Notes: a model not told the origin generated them from the sequence alone. A stretch of DNA of 64,000 nt from JAJDFU01 sp964641965 (GCA_964641965.1 CAZXLD010000022.1:12585-76584), one strand, 5' to 3'. Positions 54,446 to 63,621 are shown, counted from the first letter of the stretch. Program-made: numbers and translations.

Positions 54446-55420
54446 TCATATGGGCTCGAAGTCTCCGGGCATCATTAAGCCAAATTGTGCTGCTGTTGAG
54501 GGATTGAAGACTCTTCTGCGCACGTTTACCATCTCCCACGCCATTCCTTCAGTTGTCTTACTGGTCAGAAAACCGGCTGCCTGCAATCCAGCTTGGTATC
54601 CCCATTGATACAGGTCTGCTCCAAATGCGGCCAAGGCACCACGTGCAACGAGGCCGGCTTCGCTGGTGAAAACCGGTACCTGACCTTCATTGCAACGTTT
54701 TAAAATAATTTCGAAGGAACTGAAAATGATGTTATCCGGATTGGCAAAAAAAGCATCTATACCTTCATTTAAAAGGGTAGCGGTTACGATTTGTACCTCT
54801 GCCGTATTGTTGACCGGGCGTGCCACCAACTCGGTATTATATCGCTCTGCCAGTTGCTGCATGCGCTCGAAAGCATCAACAGATTGGGGTTCCGACTGGT
54901 TGTAAAGCAGTCCTACTCGCAGCTTTTTCCCTTTAGGCGTAATCATGGCAGGAATTAAGGCGAAAGAAGTGTCGATATAGTTGAGGTCTTCAGCTACCCC
55001 GTACAAGTTTGTAGGTGCATTCCCCTGACCGTCTTCCAGTTGCATCAAAGCCGGTGTGGGTGAAGTCATCATGAAAACGGGAATATCGTCGGTATTCTGC
55101 ACGGCCGTGATCGTAGATAAAGTTGGATTCGTTGCAATCAGTTCTACCTTTTGCTGAATCATGTATTTCACGATCTGGATAAGGGTCGGAATATCATTTT
55201 GGGCATTTCGATAGATCAGGTTGAGCGTTTTGTCTTCTTCCGAGAATCCTTTTTCCTTCAAGGCATCCAGAAACCCTTCCCGAGCAAGCCCTATGGTATT
55301 ATCTTCAAAAGCGTCGACAAAACCGATGGTTGGGGCATCGGAATTCGATTCAGTACAGGAAAACAGGGCCATGCCCAATGATAGGGTGAGGGGAAAAAGT
55401 AAACGAAAATGACGCGACAT
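54446..55420 (-). CDS. ABC transporter substrate-binding lipoprotein (PF04392/TrpX type)
   Basis: The 324-residue lipoprotein begins at the ATG at 55418-55420 (MSRHFRLLFPLTLSLGMALFSC) with a clear lipobox (cysteine about residue 22). The mature part has the type I periplasmic-binding fold of TrpX/YtfQ-like proteins: TIGFVDAFEDNTIGLAREGFLDALKEKG, DIPVFMMTSPTPALM, KLRVGLLYNQSEP, FFANPDNIIFSSFEIILKRC, VPVFTSEAGLVARGALAAFG. It delivers the ligand to the permease 63 bp downstream. The longer frame upstream has no signal peptide and is not used. Confidence 0.93.
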   Translation of the reverse strand: MSRHFRLLFPLTLSLGMALFSCTESNSDAPTIGFVDAFEDNTIGLAREGFLDALKEKGFSEEDKTLNLIYRNAQNDIPTLIQIVKYMIQQKVELIATNPTLSTITAVQNTDDIPVFMMTSPTPALMQLEDGQGNAPTNLYGVAEDLNYIDTSFALIPAMITPKGKKLRVGLLYNQSEPQSVDAFERMQQLAERYNTELVARPVNNTAEVQIVTATLLNEGIDAFFANPDNIIFSSFEIILKRCNEGQVPVFTSEAGLVARGALAAFGADLYQWGYQAGLQAAGFLTSKTTEGMAWEMVNVRRRVFNPSTAAQFGLMMPGDFEPI

Positions 55421-55648
55421 GGTACAGGTTTCGGTGTAAACGAACCAATAGTAACGTAGGTTCAAAAAAGGGAAAATAGGTTTTCTACCGAGTTTATCCC
55501 AGCCCATTAAAACAGGAAAGGTCTATTCAGATCAACCTTTTGCCATTCTGCTGTCGGAAAATGGGCCAAAATTGATTAGGGTATGAATGTATGTAGATTT
55601 ACTTTAATAATTGAGCCCAACCAAGCGACCTGTCAAGCAGGATAAATA

Positions 55649-56533
55649 ATGATTGATATAACAGTAATCAACGAAACTGCTCCTTTGGAAGCAGTGATAC
55701 TAGGTATTGGAACTGACCGGGGTGTTCCCCGCCTGATCAATCCCGTTATGAAGCATCATCATGCGCAGGGTACTTATCCTGAAGATGAGGTGGTGCAGCA
55801 ACAACTCAGCGCATTTGAACATATTCTCAAGGCATCGGGGGTAACGGTTTATCGACCTACTAATTTGGATGGTATAGAGCAGATTTTTGCGCGGGATATT
55901 GCCTTTGTGATCGAAGATCGATTGATCTGCGCCAATATGAAAGAAGCCGTAAGGCAAAACGAAATAAAGGGTATTCGGACTATTTTAGATCTCATACAAC
56001 CCAGTCAGATTGTCCATTTACCGGAAGAGGTCTATCTGGAGGGTGGAGATGTAATCTTATGGAATGATTTCATCTTCGTAGGCTTGGGAGAACGGTCCAA
56101 TGCTGCCGGGGTAAGCTTCTTACAGGACCTTTTTCCGAGTAAAGAGATTATTGGGCTAGAATTGTGTACTTCAGATGATCACCTGACCAATATCCTACAT
56201 TTGGATTGTGCTTTTCAGCCTATTGGTTGGGATGAAGCAATTATTTACGAAGCGGGATTTCGGGTAATTCCGCAGGCCCTCCTTGATCTATTTCCGGGAG
56301 ATAAGTTGATCCGTGTTAATCAGGACCAAATGAACCGGATGTTCCCAAATATTTTCTCCATTTCCCCTACTCGGATGGTGATTGAGGATGGTTTTTGTTG
56401 CTTGGCCAAGGAGCTGAAGAATAGGGGTTACGAGCCCATTTCCATTCCTTATGCTGAAATTGCAAAGCTTGGAGGACTGTTCAGATGTTCAACCTTACCG
56501 TTGAGACGATCTGGTGATAGCAATAAGTATTGA
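55649..56533 (+). CDS. Arginine deiminase-related amidinohydrolase (DDAH-like)
   Basis: A 294-residue member of the amidinotransferase/ADI/DDAH superfamily. Catalytic positions are visible: IFARDIAF (D83, substrate-guanidinium side), LEGGDVIL (E131-D134), the general-base histidine in NILHLDCAF (about H184) and the nucleophile cysteine in GGLFRCSTLPLRR (about C280). Such enzymes hydrolyse arginine, methylated arginines or related guanidines; the exact substrate is not assigned. It has no signal peptide. A 228-bp intergenic region separates it from the divergent ABC operon, and proC is downstream and convergent. Confidence 0.9.
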   Translation: MIDITVINETAPLEAVILGIGTDRGVPRLINPVMKHHHAQGTYPEDEVVQQQLSAFEHILKASGVTVYRPTNLDGIEQIFARDIAFVIEDRLICANMKEAVRQNEIKGIRTILDLIQPSQIVHLPEEVYLEGGDVILWNDFIFVGLGERSNAAGVSFLQDLFPSKEIIGLELCTSDDHLTNILHLDCAFQPIGWDEAIIYEAGFRVIPQALLDLFPGDKLIRVNQDQMNRMFPNIFSISPTRMVIEDGFCCLAKELKNRGYEPISIPYAEIAKLGGLFRCSTLPLRRSGDSNKY

Positions 56534-56591
56534 TGTCAAGATGGCATCTGTACTCAGAGTCTGGGTATCTTACTTTTGTTCGGATAAGGTT

Positions 56592-57404
56592 TTATTTCGA
56601 TTCCTTACTCCCCAAATCTACAGCGCGTTGTAAAGCTGCTTCTGCACCGGCAATGATATCTTCTTGCACGGTGGTAGCCTGGTAGGTAGCCATAGCAGCT
56701 TCCGTGGTACCGCCTTTGGAAGATACTCGCTGAATCCACTCTGCACAGGAGTAATTAGTTGCCTGATAGAGTTCGGTGGCTCCCAGGAAGGTCTGCCCCA
56801 CCAAAAGCTCGGCTTCTGAATTGGAAAACCCCATTTTTCGAGCGGCTTCCATGAGCGCATTCATATAAAACCAGACATAGGCAGGGCCGCTGCCGGAGAT
56901 GGCTGTAGAAGCATCAATCAGCTGTTCATCTGCTACGTAGAGGGTTTTTCCAGTCGTATTGAGCAGGTTCTGAACGGTAATGAGTTCAATTCGGGTAACC
57001 GGCTCAGAAGAGGTGAAAGCCGTCATACCACGCCCTATCTGAGCGGGTAGATTGGGCATTGCCCGAATTATTTTTTCAACCTTCAATCCTTGGCCTATAG
57101 TAGCAATCTGTACCCCAGCCATAATGGATAAATAGAGTTGTTGATGGCCCACAAAAGGGGCAATAGCCTTGAATAAGGCTTCCGAATCTTGCGGCTTGAC
57201 GGCCAAAATGACCAGATCAGCTTTGGGTAAACAGGATTCGGGCTCGAAATGCACCGATCCCATCCGATCTATTAGGAGAGAAGCCGCTTTTTCTTCGTCC
57301 TTCTCCAGGATCATTAGCTGCTCCGGGGTAGTAATTTGAGAACGCAGGAAAGCTTTTGCGTAGGTTTGTCCCATATTTCCGCCCCCAATAATAAGTATGT
57401 TCAT
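56592..57404 (-). CDS. proC: Pyrroline-5-carboxylate reductase
   Basis: ProC makes the last step of proline synthesis, reducing pyrroline-5-carboxylate with NAD(P)H. The 270-residue protein has the Rossmann loop IIGGGNMGQTYAKAFL (residues 5-20), LVILAVKPQDSEALF, RAMPNLPAQIGRGMTAF and the C-terminal signature around SSKGGTTEAAMATYQ, preceded by SGSGPAYVWFYMNALMEAARKMG. It is a single gene, convergent with the amidinohydrolase gene. Confidence 0.96.
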   Translation of the reverse strand: MNILIIGGGNMGQTYAKAFLRSQITTPEQLMILEKDEEKAASLLIDRMGSVHFEPESCLPKADLVILAVKPQDSEALFKAIAPFVGHQQLYLSIMAGVQIATIGQGLKVEKIIRAMPNLPAQIGRGMTAFTSSEPVTRIELITVQNLLNTTGKTLYVADEQLIDASTAISGSGPAYVWFYMNALMEAARKMGFSNSEAELLVGQTFLGATELYQATNYSCAEWIQRVSSKGGTTEAAMATYQATTVQEDIIAGAEAALQRAVDLGSKESK

Positions 57405-57566
57405 TCGGGCTAGTTTTGGTGGTTTTAGGCGATAGCCAGAAAGTAATAAATAGTAAGTAAGTGATAGCTGAAGGGAATAACTTCCCTTATCCGAAATTCT
57501 ATTATTGCATATCTATATTGTAACCATATTGATCACCTGGTTTTTCTCCATCCGACTTCGAGATAT

Positions 57567-58877
57567 CTATTGATCTACCAATTTAACCTCCTTTTCTTTA
57601 CCTCGGAGTACTGTTTTAGGCACTCTGGGGCGAATGATGAGGCGAAGCGACTGGTCGTAGGTGAAGTAACTCCAGACCCAGTTGAAAAAAACAAAGAACT
57701 TGTTTTTGATTCCCAGGATTTGGAACAAGTGCACCAATAGCCAAACACTCCAGGCGAAAAATCCTTTGAAATGGAACTTTGGCAGATCTACAACGGCTTT
57801 ATTGCGTCCTATGGTTGCCATGGAGCCCAGGTCTTTGTAGGAAAAGCTCCCCGAGAAGTCCTTCTTTTTCAATTGTTTGGCCAGGAATTTACCCATTTGC
57901 ATGGCCACCTGAGCTACTTGAGGATGACCTGTTGGAAAGTCGGGTTCTTCCAAATAAGCCACATCCCCGATAGCAAAGATATCTTGGGTTCCCTGGACCT
58001 CCAGGTTGGGTTGGACTTGTATCCGGTTGCCTCGGACAATGGCCTCTTCAGGAAGACCCGGGGGGAAAGTACCTCGGATACCCGCTGCCCAGATCACTTT
58101 AAAGGCCTCAATCTCCATTCCATCTTGGGTAATCACTTTTTTGCCGTCGTAATCTGTTACAAAAGTGTTGAGGTTTACCTTGACACCTAATTTTTCCAGA
58201 TAATGCTTGGCCTCCTTGCCTGATTTATCTGACATGCCATTCAGGAGCCTCGGTCCGCCTTCCAGCAAATGAATTTCCACTTCATTGGGATTGAGCTCTT
58301 GGTAATCTTTAGGCAGGATAAATTTTTTCATCTCTGCTAAGGACCCGGCTACTTCCACGCCGGTAGGGCCACCGCCTACTACTACAATGTCGAGTAAAGG
58401 TTGGCGGCCATCGTAGGTAGGTTCCAACAAAGCCTCTTCGTAATCGGCCAGGATGCGGTTGCGCAGAAATAACGCTTCGGAAACCGATTTCATGGGTATG
58501 GCTTTATTGGCAATTTCCTGATTATTAAAAAAGTTGGTATCCGCCCCGGTTGCGATCACGAGGTAGTCGTAATTCACTCGTCCAAAGTCAGTGTCCAGGC
58601 ATTTTTGCTCTGGATCAATACCCCTTACCTGAGCTACCCGAAAGTAAATGTGATTTTCTTTTTGGAATAGTTTCCGAAAGGGAAAGGAAATGGAGCTGGG
58701 TTCCAATCCGGACATAGCCACCTGATAAAACAAGGGCTGAAATTGATGGTAATTATTTTTATCGATCAGGACGATCTGAAAATCCGACTTGCGTAAAGCC
58801 TTTATAACCGAAAGGCCGGCAAATCCTCCGCCGATTACAACAACGCGCTCTTTGCCTATTTCGGGTAAGTTGATCAT
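57567..58877 (-). CDS. ndh: Type II NADH dehydrogenase (NDH-2), FAD-dependent
   Basis: NDH-2 oxidises NADH and reduces quinone without proton pumping. The 436-residue protein has the FAD-binding motif VVVIGGGFAGLSVIKAL (residues about 14-30), the quinone/FAD segment FYQVAMSGLEPSSISFPFRKLFQ, the NADH-binding VVVGGGPTGVEVAGSLAE (about 175-192), IFAIGDVAYL (FAD contact) and a C-terminal membrane-binding hydrophobic segment (FFAWSVWLLVHLFQILGIKNKFFVFFNWVWSYF). The start at the ATG at 58875-58877 is preferred to a TTG two codons upstream. Complete and monocistronic. Confidence 0.95.
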   Translation of the reverse strand: MINLPEIGKERVVVIGGGFAGLSVIKALRKSDFQIVLIDKNNYHQFQPLFYQVAMSGLEPSSISFPFRKLFQKENHIYFRVAQVRGIDPEQKCLDTDFGRVNYDYLVIATGADTNFFNNQEIANKAIPMKSVSEALFLRNRILADYEEALLEPTYDGRQPLLDIVVVGGGPTGVEVAGSLAEMKKFILPKDYQELNPNEVEIHLLEGGPRLLNGMSDKSGKEAKHYLEKLGVKVNLNTFVTDYDGKKVITQDGMEIEAFKVIWAAGIRGTFPPGLPEEAIVRGNRIQVQPNLEVQGTQDIFAIGDVAYLEEPDFPTGHPQVAQVAMQMGKFLAKQLKKKDFSGSFSYKDLGSMATIGRNKAVVDLPKFHFKGFFAWSVWLLVHLFQILGIKNKFFVFFNWVWSYFTYDQSLRLIIRPRVPKTVLRGKEKEVKLVDQ

Positions 58878-59127
58878 GTGCAATGGATATTAAATTCTAG
58901 TATAGCAATACGGTAATAGTTCCTTCTGCCTAAACCTGTTCTAGCTGTTGTTTTGGTCACCAAGGGGTTTTCCTTTTCTGCCCGAACACAGCCATTACAT
59001 TATTGACATTTACCAGGTCCGTAAGGACATGCCCTTAGTACTTATTTTGTAAAACAATTAAAAAGGTTGGGGAGTTGCGGGAAACAATGCCCCATCTAAG
59101 ATAGGCGGAATACGAATGGTAAAGAAC

Positions 59128-59823
59128 CTAATTGTCCGTCATTATTTCAGAGGCAAAACCGGCAGAGCCATCTACTACTTCCAGGTAATGCAGCCCGGGT
59201 AGATAGGTATTTTTTAACACCTCCAAAATAACCTGATAATGTACAGCGTCATGTTCAAAATCGCGGTCGTCCAACTTAAGAATCACAATGGGGGTGCTGG
59301 CCTCGGATCGGAAGAATTCCAGGTAGGAATTTTGAATCTGTAATAAGTATTCTCCGGAAATATCGGTCTCAAATTGGCGATTGCGCTTTCTGATATTCTG
59401 GAGCAATGCCGGTATAGGGCGATGTAAATAAAGAAGAAGGTCCGGTTTGGGGAAGGTATTATTTAGCACTTGAAACAAGCGGTTGAACAGGCGGAATTCC
59501 TCCTCATTGAGGTTGTTGCTGGCAAAAAGAAGGGTCTTTAAGAAGAAGTAATCGGAAATGACCGAATCCTTGAACAGGTCCTGGAGGCCCAGTTCTTGTT
59601 GCAACTGCTTGTGGCGTTCGGTCATAAAGAAAAGTTCAACCGGAAAAGCATAGCGTTCCGGATGGTTGTAGAACAGCGATAGAAAAGGATTGTCAGTAAA
59701 CTCTTCCAGGATTATGCGGCAAGGATAATCCCGGGCGATCATTTCGCACAAGGTGGTCTTCCCGGCACCTATATTTCCTTCGATAGCAATAAATTGGTGG
59801 GGGAAGGGCCAGGCTTTACTCAT
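59128..59823 (-). CDS. Deoxynucleoside kinase
   Basis: A 231-residue deoxynucleoside kinase with P-loop FIAIEGNIGAGKTTLCEMIA (residues about 12-31), the EEFTDNPFLSLFY substrate-site segment (ExxxxNP) and the DRSxxS-like or lid region KRNRQFETDISGEYLLQIQNSY. It phosphorylates dA, dG or dC; the exact specificity is not decided. It lies 43 bp after folK on the same strand; the folK-dNK pair is common in Bacteroidota, so they are probably one operon. Confidence 0.93.
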   Translation of the reverse strand: MSKAWPFPHQFIAIEGNIGAGKTTLCEMIARDYPCRIILEEFTDNPFLSLFYNHPERYAFPVELFFMTERHKQLQQELGLQDLFKDSVISDYFFLKTLLFASNNLNEEEFRLFNRLFQVLNNTFPKPDLLLYLHRPIPALLQNIRKRNRQFETDISGEYLLQIQNSYLEFFRSEASTPIVILKLDDRDFEHDAVHYQVILEVLKNTYLPGLHYLEVVDGSAGFASEIMTDN

Positions 59824-59866
59824 GCACAGTTGGTTTTCGGTGAAGGAATTTAAACAATCTCTTTGA

Positions 59867-60346
59867 CTAAATCTGCTTAATATCGAGTAGGTCAGGTGAA
59901 TTAGTCAATAGATCAGCCATAGAATGCTTTAGCACAGGATGATAAAAATCTGGAGCAATTTCTACTAGCGGTACCAGTACAAAATTCCGCAAATGTATAT
60001 ATGGATGGGGGATGATAAGGTCGGGCTCCTGGAGAATGCGTTGGCCATAGAAGAGCAAGTCGAGGTCAATTAAACGCGCTTCCCATTTCACCACACGTGT
60101 TCGCCCCAGAAGAGATTCGATGGAAAGTAGGGATTCAAGGATGGCCTGGGGATGGAGCTTTGAGGTGATTTCGATGACCTGATTGATGAAGTCAGGCTGA
60201 TCCGGGTTGCCCCAGGCATCGGTTTGATAGAAACTTGAAGCTTGCTTGATAGGGCCAATTCGATTAAGAATATGCTGCTGAGCGGTTGTCATCGTCTGCA
60301 CAGGATCTCCCAGATTGGCTCCCAAGCCGATAAAGATGCGTTCCAT
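59867..60346 (-). CDS. folK: 2-amino-4-hydroxy-6-hydroxymethyldihydropteridine pyrophosphokinase
   Basis: FolK transfers pyrophosphate to the pterin precursor in folate synthesis. The 159-residue product from the ATG at 60344-60346 is typical in length: MERIFIGLGANLGDPVQTM, the central FINQVIEITSKLHPQAILESLLSIESLLGR and the catalytic signature KWEARLIDLDLLFYGQRIL ([RK]W..R.iDiDil). An ATG at 60374-60376 would add ten residues; I preferred the shorter one because the family starts directly before IFIGLGANLG. It is upstream of the deoxynucleoside kinase gene. Confidence 0.95.
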   Translation of the reverse strand: MERIFIGLGANLGDPVQTMTTAQQHILNRIGPIKQASSFYQTDAWGNPDQPDFINQVIEITSKLHPQAILESLLSIESLLGRTRVVKWEARLIDLDLLFYGQRILQEPDLIIPHPYIHLRNFVLVPLVEIAPDFYHPVLKHSMADLLTNSPDLLDIKQI

Positions 60347-60411
60347 AGGACAGCCAAGGTACGACTGCGAATTCATGAAAACCTAAACTTGTATGGGCTG
60401 TTCATGTCGAC

Positions 60412-60831
60412 ATGGAAATAATGACTGATCTCTACTTCTGGTGTAGTATTTATATGACTGGATTGATATGGTTTGTTCAAGTTGTTCATTATCCGTTGTT
60501 CCAAGGGGTAGGGCAAGAACAATTCATCGCTTACGAACAAGCTCACACTCGTTTAACAACCTGGGTTGTTGCGCCGGTCATGGTGATGGAGTTGGTGCTC
60601 GCAATTGGGTTGGCGGTTTTCCAACTGGATTGGTTTTGGGGAATTCAGTTGGGAATGGTGATACTGATCTGGGCTTCCACTTTTTTGATCCAGGTTCCAC
60701 TCCATGGCAAGTTAGCTAGTGGGTACAAGCAGGAGGATGCTCAAAATCTGGTGCAGACCAATTGGATCAGAACTTTTTTTTGGACCCTGAAAGGCCTGTT
60801 ATTATTGGCCTGGCCTCAATTTGTTGGTTAG
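60412..60831 (+). CDS. Small four-helix membrane protein, unknown function
   Basis: The 139-residue protein has four hydrophobic helices (YFWCSIYMTGLIWFVQVV, VVAPVMVMELVLAIGLAVF, WGIQLGMVILIWASTFLIQV and the last at TFFWTLKGLLLLAWPQF). A conserved-looking H-Y-P-L-F (VVHYPLF) and an R in the third loop are present. I recognise no family with certainty; it resembles small membrane proteins annotated as DUF1772-like or anthrone-oxygenase-like, but this is weak. It is divergent from folK; a start at the ATG at 60421 is equally possible. Confidence 0.75.
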   Translation: MEIMTDLYFWCSIYMTGLIWFVQVVHYPLFQGVGQEQFIAYEQAHTRLTTWVVAPVMVMELVLAIGLAVFQLDWFWGIQLGMVILIWASTFLIQVPLHGKLASGYKQEDAQNLVQTNWIRTFFWTLKGLLLLAWPQFVG

Positions 60832-61134
60832 AATCAGTTGATTTTGAGCTTATTAGGTGTGGAGGAAAAATTTAACTCAATAAGTGTTTGGTTTAGTGGA
60901 GATTAGCCAGGACCTCTTCGGATATTTTGAAGAAAAGTGAAAATGGGCTTTCAGAGAAGAGAAATATTTCCCATTTTTGTACTCCCGCGCTTCTGAAAAG
61001 AAGCACATACAAATGCCTGGATAGATAGAGATGGTTTTTAAAAAAATCATTTTAATCCGGCTTACTGATACTCTCAATACACTCAAGGCTGCTATTTTTT
61101 AACAGCTAGCTTGCTAGCTAAATCTGACTGGAGG
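60832..61134 (+). promoter_or_regulatory. Region upstream of dnaA
   Basis: This 303-bp A/T-rich region precedes dnaA. I see a small GCTTCT-GAAA-AGAAGC hairpin at 60989-61004 and several near -7 elements, but no perfect TAnnTTTG, and no run of DnaA boxes (TTATCCACA-like), so it is not shown to be an origin. Confidence 0.4.
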
Positions 61135-62529
61135 ATGTTATTAGACCATGCCACAGTGTGGGATAACTGTCTGCAGACCATTCGAAAGAGTGTTCCGCAA
61201 CAGAGTTTCGATACCTGGTTCCGACCGATCAAGCCCGTTCGCTTGACTGAAGACTCATTGACGATACAAGTGCCAAGTAGGGTCTACTATGAAATTCTGG
61301 AAGGACATTACGTCTCACTATTGAAGACCTCGATCCGCCGCGAGCTGGGAGACCACGGACGGTTGGAGTATCAAATCCTATTAGCAAACAAAAAAAATGA
61401 CCTAAAAGACAATGGGGGCTATCGCCCGGCCAAGGTGGATCCGACCACCATCGCCAATCCGGTAGTGATCCCCGGGATCAAGCAAGAGCGAATCGATCCC
61501 AACCTCAATCCCAATTACACCTTTGAAAGCTACATTGAAGGTGCCTGTAATCGCCTGGCTCGTTCGGCAGGATTGGCGATTGCACAAAAACCCGGAGCCA
61601 ACTCTTTTAATCCCCTGGTAGTATACGGTAAAGTCGGATTAGGAAAAACACACCTGGCGCAAGCAATAGGTAATGAAGTGCTGCGCCGAATGCCCAAAAA
61701 GAATGTGCTGTACGTTTCGTCTGAGAAATTCACGAACGAAATGATACAATCCATAAGAAACAATGCCACCAGCGACTTCGTCAACTTTTACCAGGGAATT
61801 GATTTGTTGATCGTGGATGATATTCAGTTCCTGTCTAACCGGATGAAAACCCAGGAGATCTTCTTCCATATTTTCAATCAGTTGCATCAGAACCGGAAGC
61901 AAATTGTGCTTACTTCTGATCGGCCACCGAGGGATTTGGAAGGTATACAGGAGCGATTGATCTCCCGATTTAAATGGGGCTTGACGGCAGACCTTAGTGT
62001 GCCGGATCTGGAGACCCGGATGGCGATCTTGGAGGCAAAGATGTCCAGGGAAGGAGTGGATATCCCGCCGGACGTGACGGAATACATCTGCTTCAATATC
62101 AAGAATAACATTCGGGAGTTGGAGGGGGTATTGGTTTCATTGGCTGCTCAGTCATCGCTTAACCAGCGTGATATTGATATGGAGCTAGCCAAGGAGGTGA
62201 TCAAGAACTTTGTATCCCAAATCAATCAGGAAATTACGGTTGAGTATATTCAAAAGCTGGTGGCAGACCACTTTAATGTACCGATCGACAAGTTGCAGGG
62301 ACAAACCCGGAAACGGCAGATTGTAGTGGCCCGGCAGTTGTCCATGTATCTGGCCAAAAAGTTGACCGCTCAATCGCTGAAAGCCATTGGAGCCAATTTT
62401 GGAGGCCGGGATCACAGTACGGTTATCTATTCCTGTCGCACGGTTAAGAACTTGATGGAAACCGATACGGTTTTTAAGGATACGGTAGCTGATTTGGAGA
62501 AAAAGTTAAAGTTGAGCCTCAATCATTAA
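61135..62529 (+). CDS. dnaA: Chromosomal replication initiator protein DnaA
   Basis: DnaA binds DnaA boxes and unwinds oriC. The 464-residue protein has domain I (TVWDNCLQTIRKSVPQQSFDTWF), domain III AAA+ with Walker A VYGKVGLGKTHLAQAIG, Walker B LLIVDDIQFLSNR, sensor I and the arginine-finger region (LISRFKWGLTADL), and domain IV with GGRDHSTVIYSCRTV, the box-recognition signature. The ATG at 61135 is preferred; the frame extends to a TTG at 61111 that adds eight residues. It ends at a strong hairpin. dnaN does not follow. Origin proximity is inferred from the parAB genes 43 kb away. Confidence 0.97.
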   Translation: MLLDHATVWDNCLQTIRKSVPQQSFDTWFRPIKPVRLTEDSLTIQVPSRVYYEILEGHYVSLLKTSIRRELGDHGRLEYQILLANKKNDLKDNGGYRPAKVDPTTIANPVVIPGIKQERIDPNLNPNYTFESYIEGACNRLARSAGLAIAQKPGANSFNPLVVYGKVGLGKTHLAQAIGNEVLRRMPKKNVLYVSSEKFTNEMIQSIRNNATSDFVNFYQGIDLLIVDDIQFLSNRMKTQEIFFHIFNQLHQNRKQIVLTSDRPPRDLEGIQERLISRFKWGLTADLSVPDLETRMAILEAKMSREGVDIPPDVTEYICFNIKNNIRELEGVLVSLAAQSSLNQRDIDMELAKEVIKNFVSQINQEITVEYIQKLVADHFNVPIDKLQGQTRKRQIVVARQLSMYLAKKLTAQSLKAIGANFGGRDHSTVIYSCRTVKNLMETDTVFKDTVADLEKKLKLSLNH

Positions 62530-62552
62530 GCTTCCTTTTCGGTAAAGGAGCC

Positions 62553-62585
62553 CACAAAAAGGCCGGCAATGCCGGCCTTTTTGTG
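62553..62585 (+). terminator. Rho-independent terminator of dnaA
   Basis: A perfect 15-bp stem CACAAAAAGGCCGGC / GCCGGCCTTTTTGTG with a 3-nt loop, 23 bp after the stop. Confidence 0.9.
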
Positions 62586-62722
62586 CTGTAGAGGGGGAGG
62601 TCTATAATTTGATTTTGGTCCTCACAGATTAAATTCAAAGCGAGTTGAGATTGAGGTCCGGTATCGTCCAACATAGGATAGACTCAAAGAGGCTATCATT
62701 TTCAAGGTATTAAGATAGCTGG

Positions 62723-63252
62723 ATGGGAGAACCTAGAATAGGTCAGTATACATTGGAAGAATATCTAGCCCTTGAATTGGAAGACAATCGGCGATACGAT
62801 TATCATGATGGACGTGTTTGGCCGGTAGACGATATGGCAGGGGGAAGTTGGGAGCACACATTGCTTTGTGCGAATGCTTTTCGAGTGCTCGACCAATTAG
62901 ATACTTACATAGCTCTTACATCAGAAATAAAGATACGGATCAAAAAGAAGAACTAGGTTGCTTATCCAGCTGCTGTTTTGACATGCAATCCGATAGTGGA
63001 GCAAGATATGTTGACTAATCCGGTCATTATTGTGGAAGTCTTAAGCTCAATTTCGGAGGCAAGGGATCGGGGAGTAAATTCTTACTTTACCAAGAGTTTC
63101 CTTCGTTGCAGCATTATATTCTAATGCATCAAGAGCCCAAGGTGGAGAATTGGTCACGGAAACAAGAAGAATGGGTGTATCGGGTACATCATCAAGTTTT
63201 TCAGTTGGGTGTATACCAATTTTCTATGGAGGAGTTGTATAAGAATTTGTGA
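62723..63252 (+). pseudogene. Decayed Uma2 family restriction-endonuclease-like gene
   Basis: A Uma2-family (PD-(D/E)XK-like, cyanobacterial/Bacteroidota DUF820) coding region with two lesions. The first part (62723-62953) reads YTLEEYLALELEDNRRYDYHDGRVWP, with the expected H-D-G region, then stops at a TAG (62954-62956). The reading continues in the same frame, YPAAVLTCNPIVEQ and NPVIIVEVLSSISEARDRG, where the EVLS-type motif is visible. A frameshift near 63066-63080 moves the remainder into another frame (FPSLQHYILMHQEPKVENW to a TGA at 63250-63252). Total span fits an intact Uma2 of about 180 residues. No partner antitoxin-like or mobile gene is seen; it is a relic. Confidence 0.8.
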
Positions 63253-63339
63253 TCTTTTCCCTTCTCCTGCTTGATATCGAAGGCTCAGTTTTCGATAAGA
63301 TAATGGAAAAAGAAAATTTCTAAATCAGGGAGTAGTTGC

Positions 63340-63370
63340 TTGCAAAATGTTTTGGGAGAACTTACCTTTG
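63340..63370 (+). promoter_or_regulatory. Bacteroidota-type promoter of tRNA-Ser
   Basis: -33 TTG (63340-63342), 20-bp spacer, perfect -7 TACCTTTG (63363-63370). It lies about 78 bp upstream of tRNA-Ser. Confidence 0.65.
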
Positions 63371-63448
63371 CAATCGCTCTGAAAAAAGGCCTGAAGGCAG
63401 GTATGGATTAGAGCGGTCAGAATGAACAATTAGTTTTGGTATTCATCT

Positions 63449-63537
63449 GGTGACGTGGGTGAGTGGCTGAAACCACCGGTTTGCTAAACCGGCATAGTCT
63501 TAACGGGCTATCGCGGGTTCGAATCCCGCCGTCACCG
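63449..63537 (+). tRNA. tRNA-Ser (anticodon GCT)
   Basis: Acceptor stem GGTGACG / CGTCACC pairs fully, the anticodon arm CCGGT-TTGCTAA-ACCGG gives anticodon GCT (serine AGC/AGU), the T-arm GCGGGTTCGAATCCCGC is canonical, and an extended variable arm (about 15 nt with a short stem) fits a type II serine tRNA. CCA is not encoded. A promoter lies upstream. Confidence 0.95.
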
Positions 63538-63621
63538 CAAGGCTTTTCGCCCTTGGCCAAAAGCAATGTATAATGGGAGCATGAAGAATGAATAACTTTT
63601 GTTCTCCTTCATGTTGTTGAA

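Noticed and set aside
60877..61086. 69-codon minus-strand open frame upstream of dnaA
   Set aside because: Low-complexity, no motif and located in the dnaA upstream region; no support beyond being open.
60832..61134. Possible replication origin upstream of dnaA
   Set aside because: No set of DnaA boxes and no clear DNA-unwinding element beyond general A/T richness could be identified.
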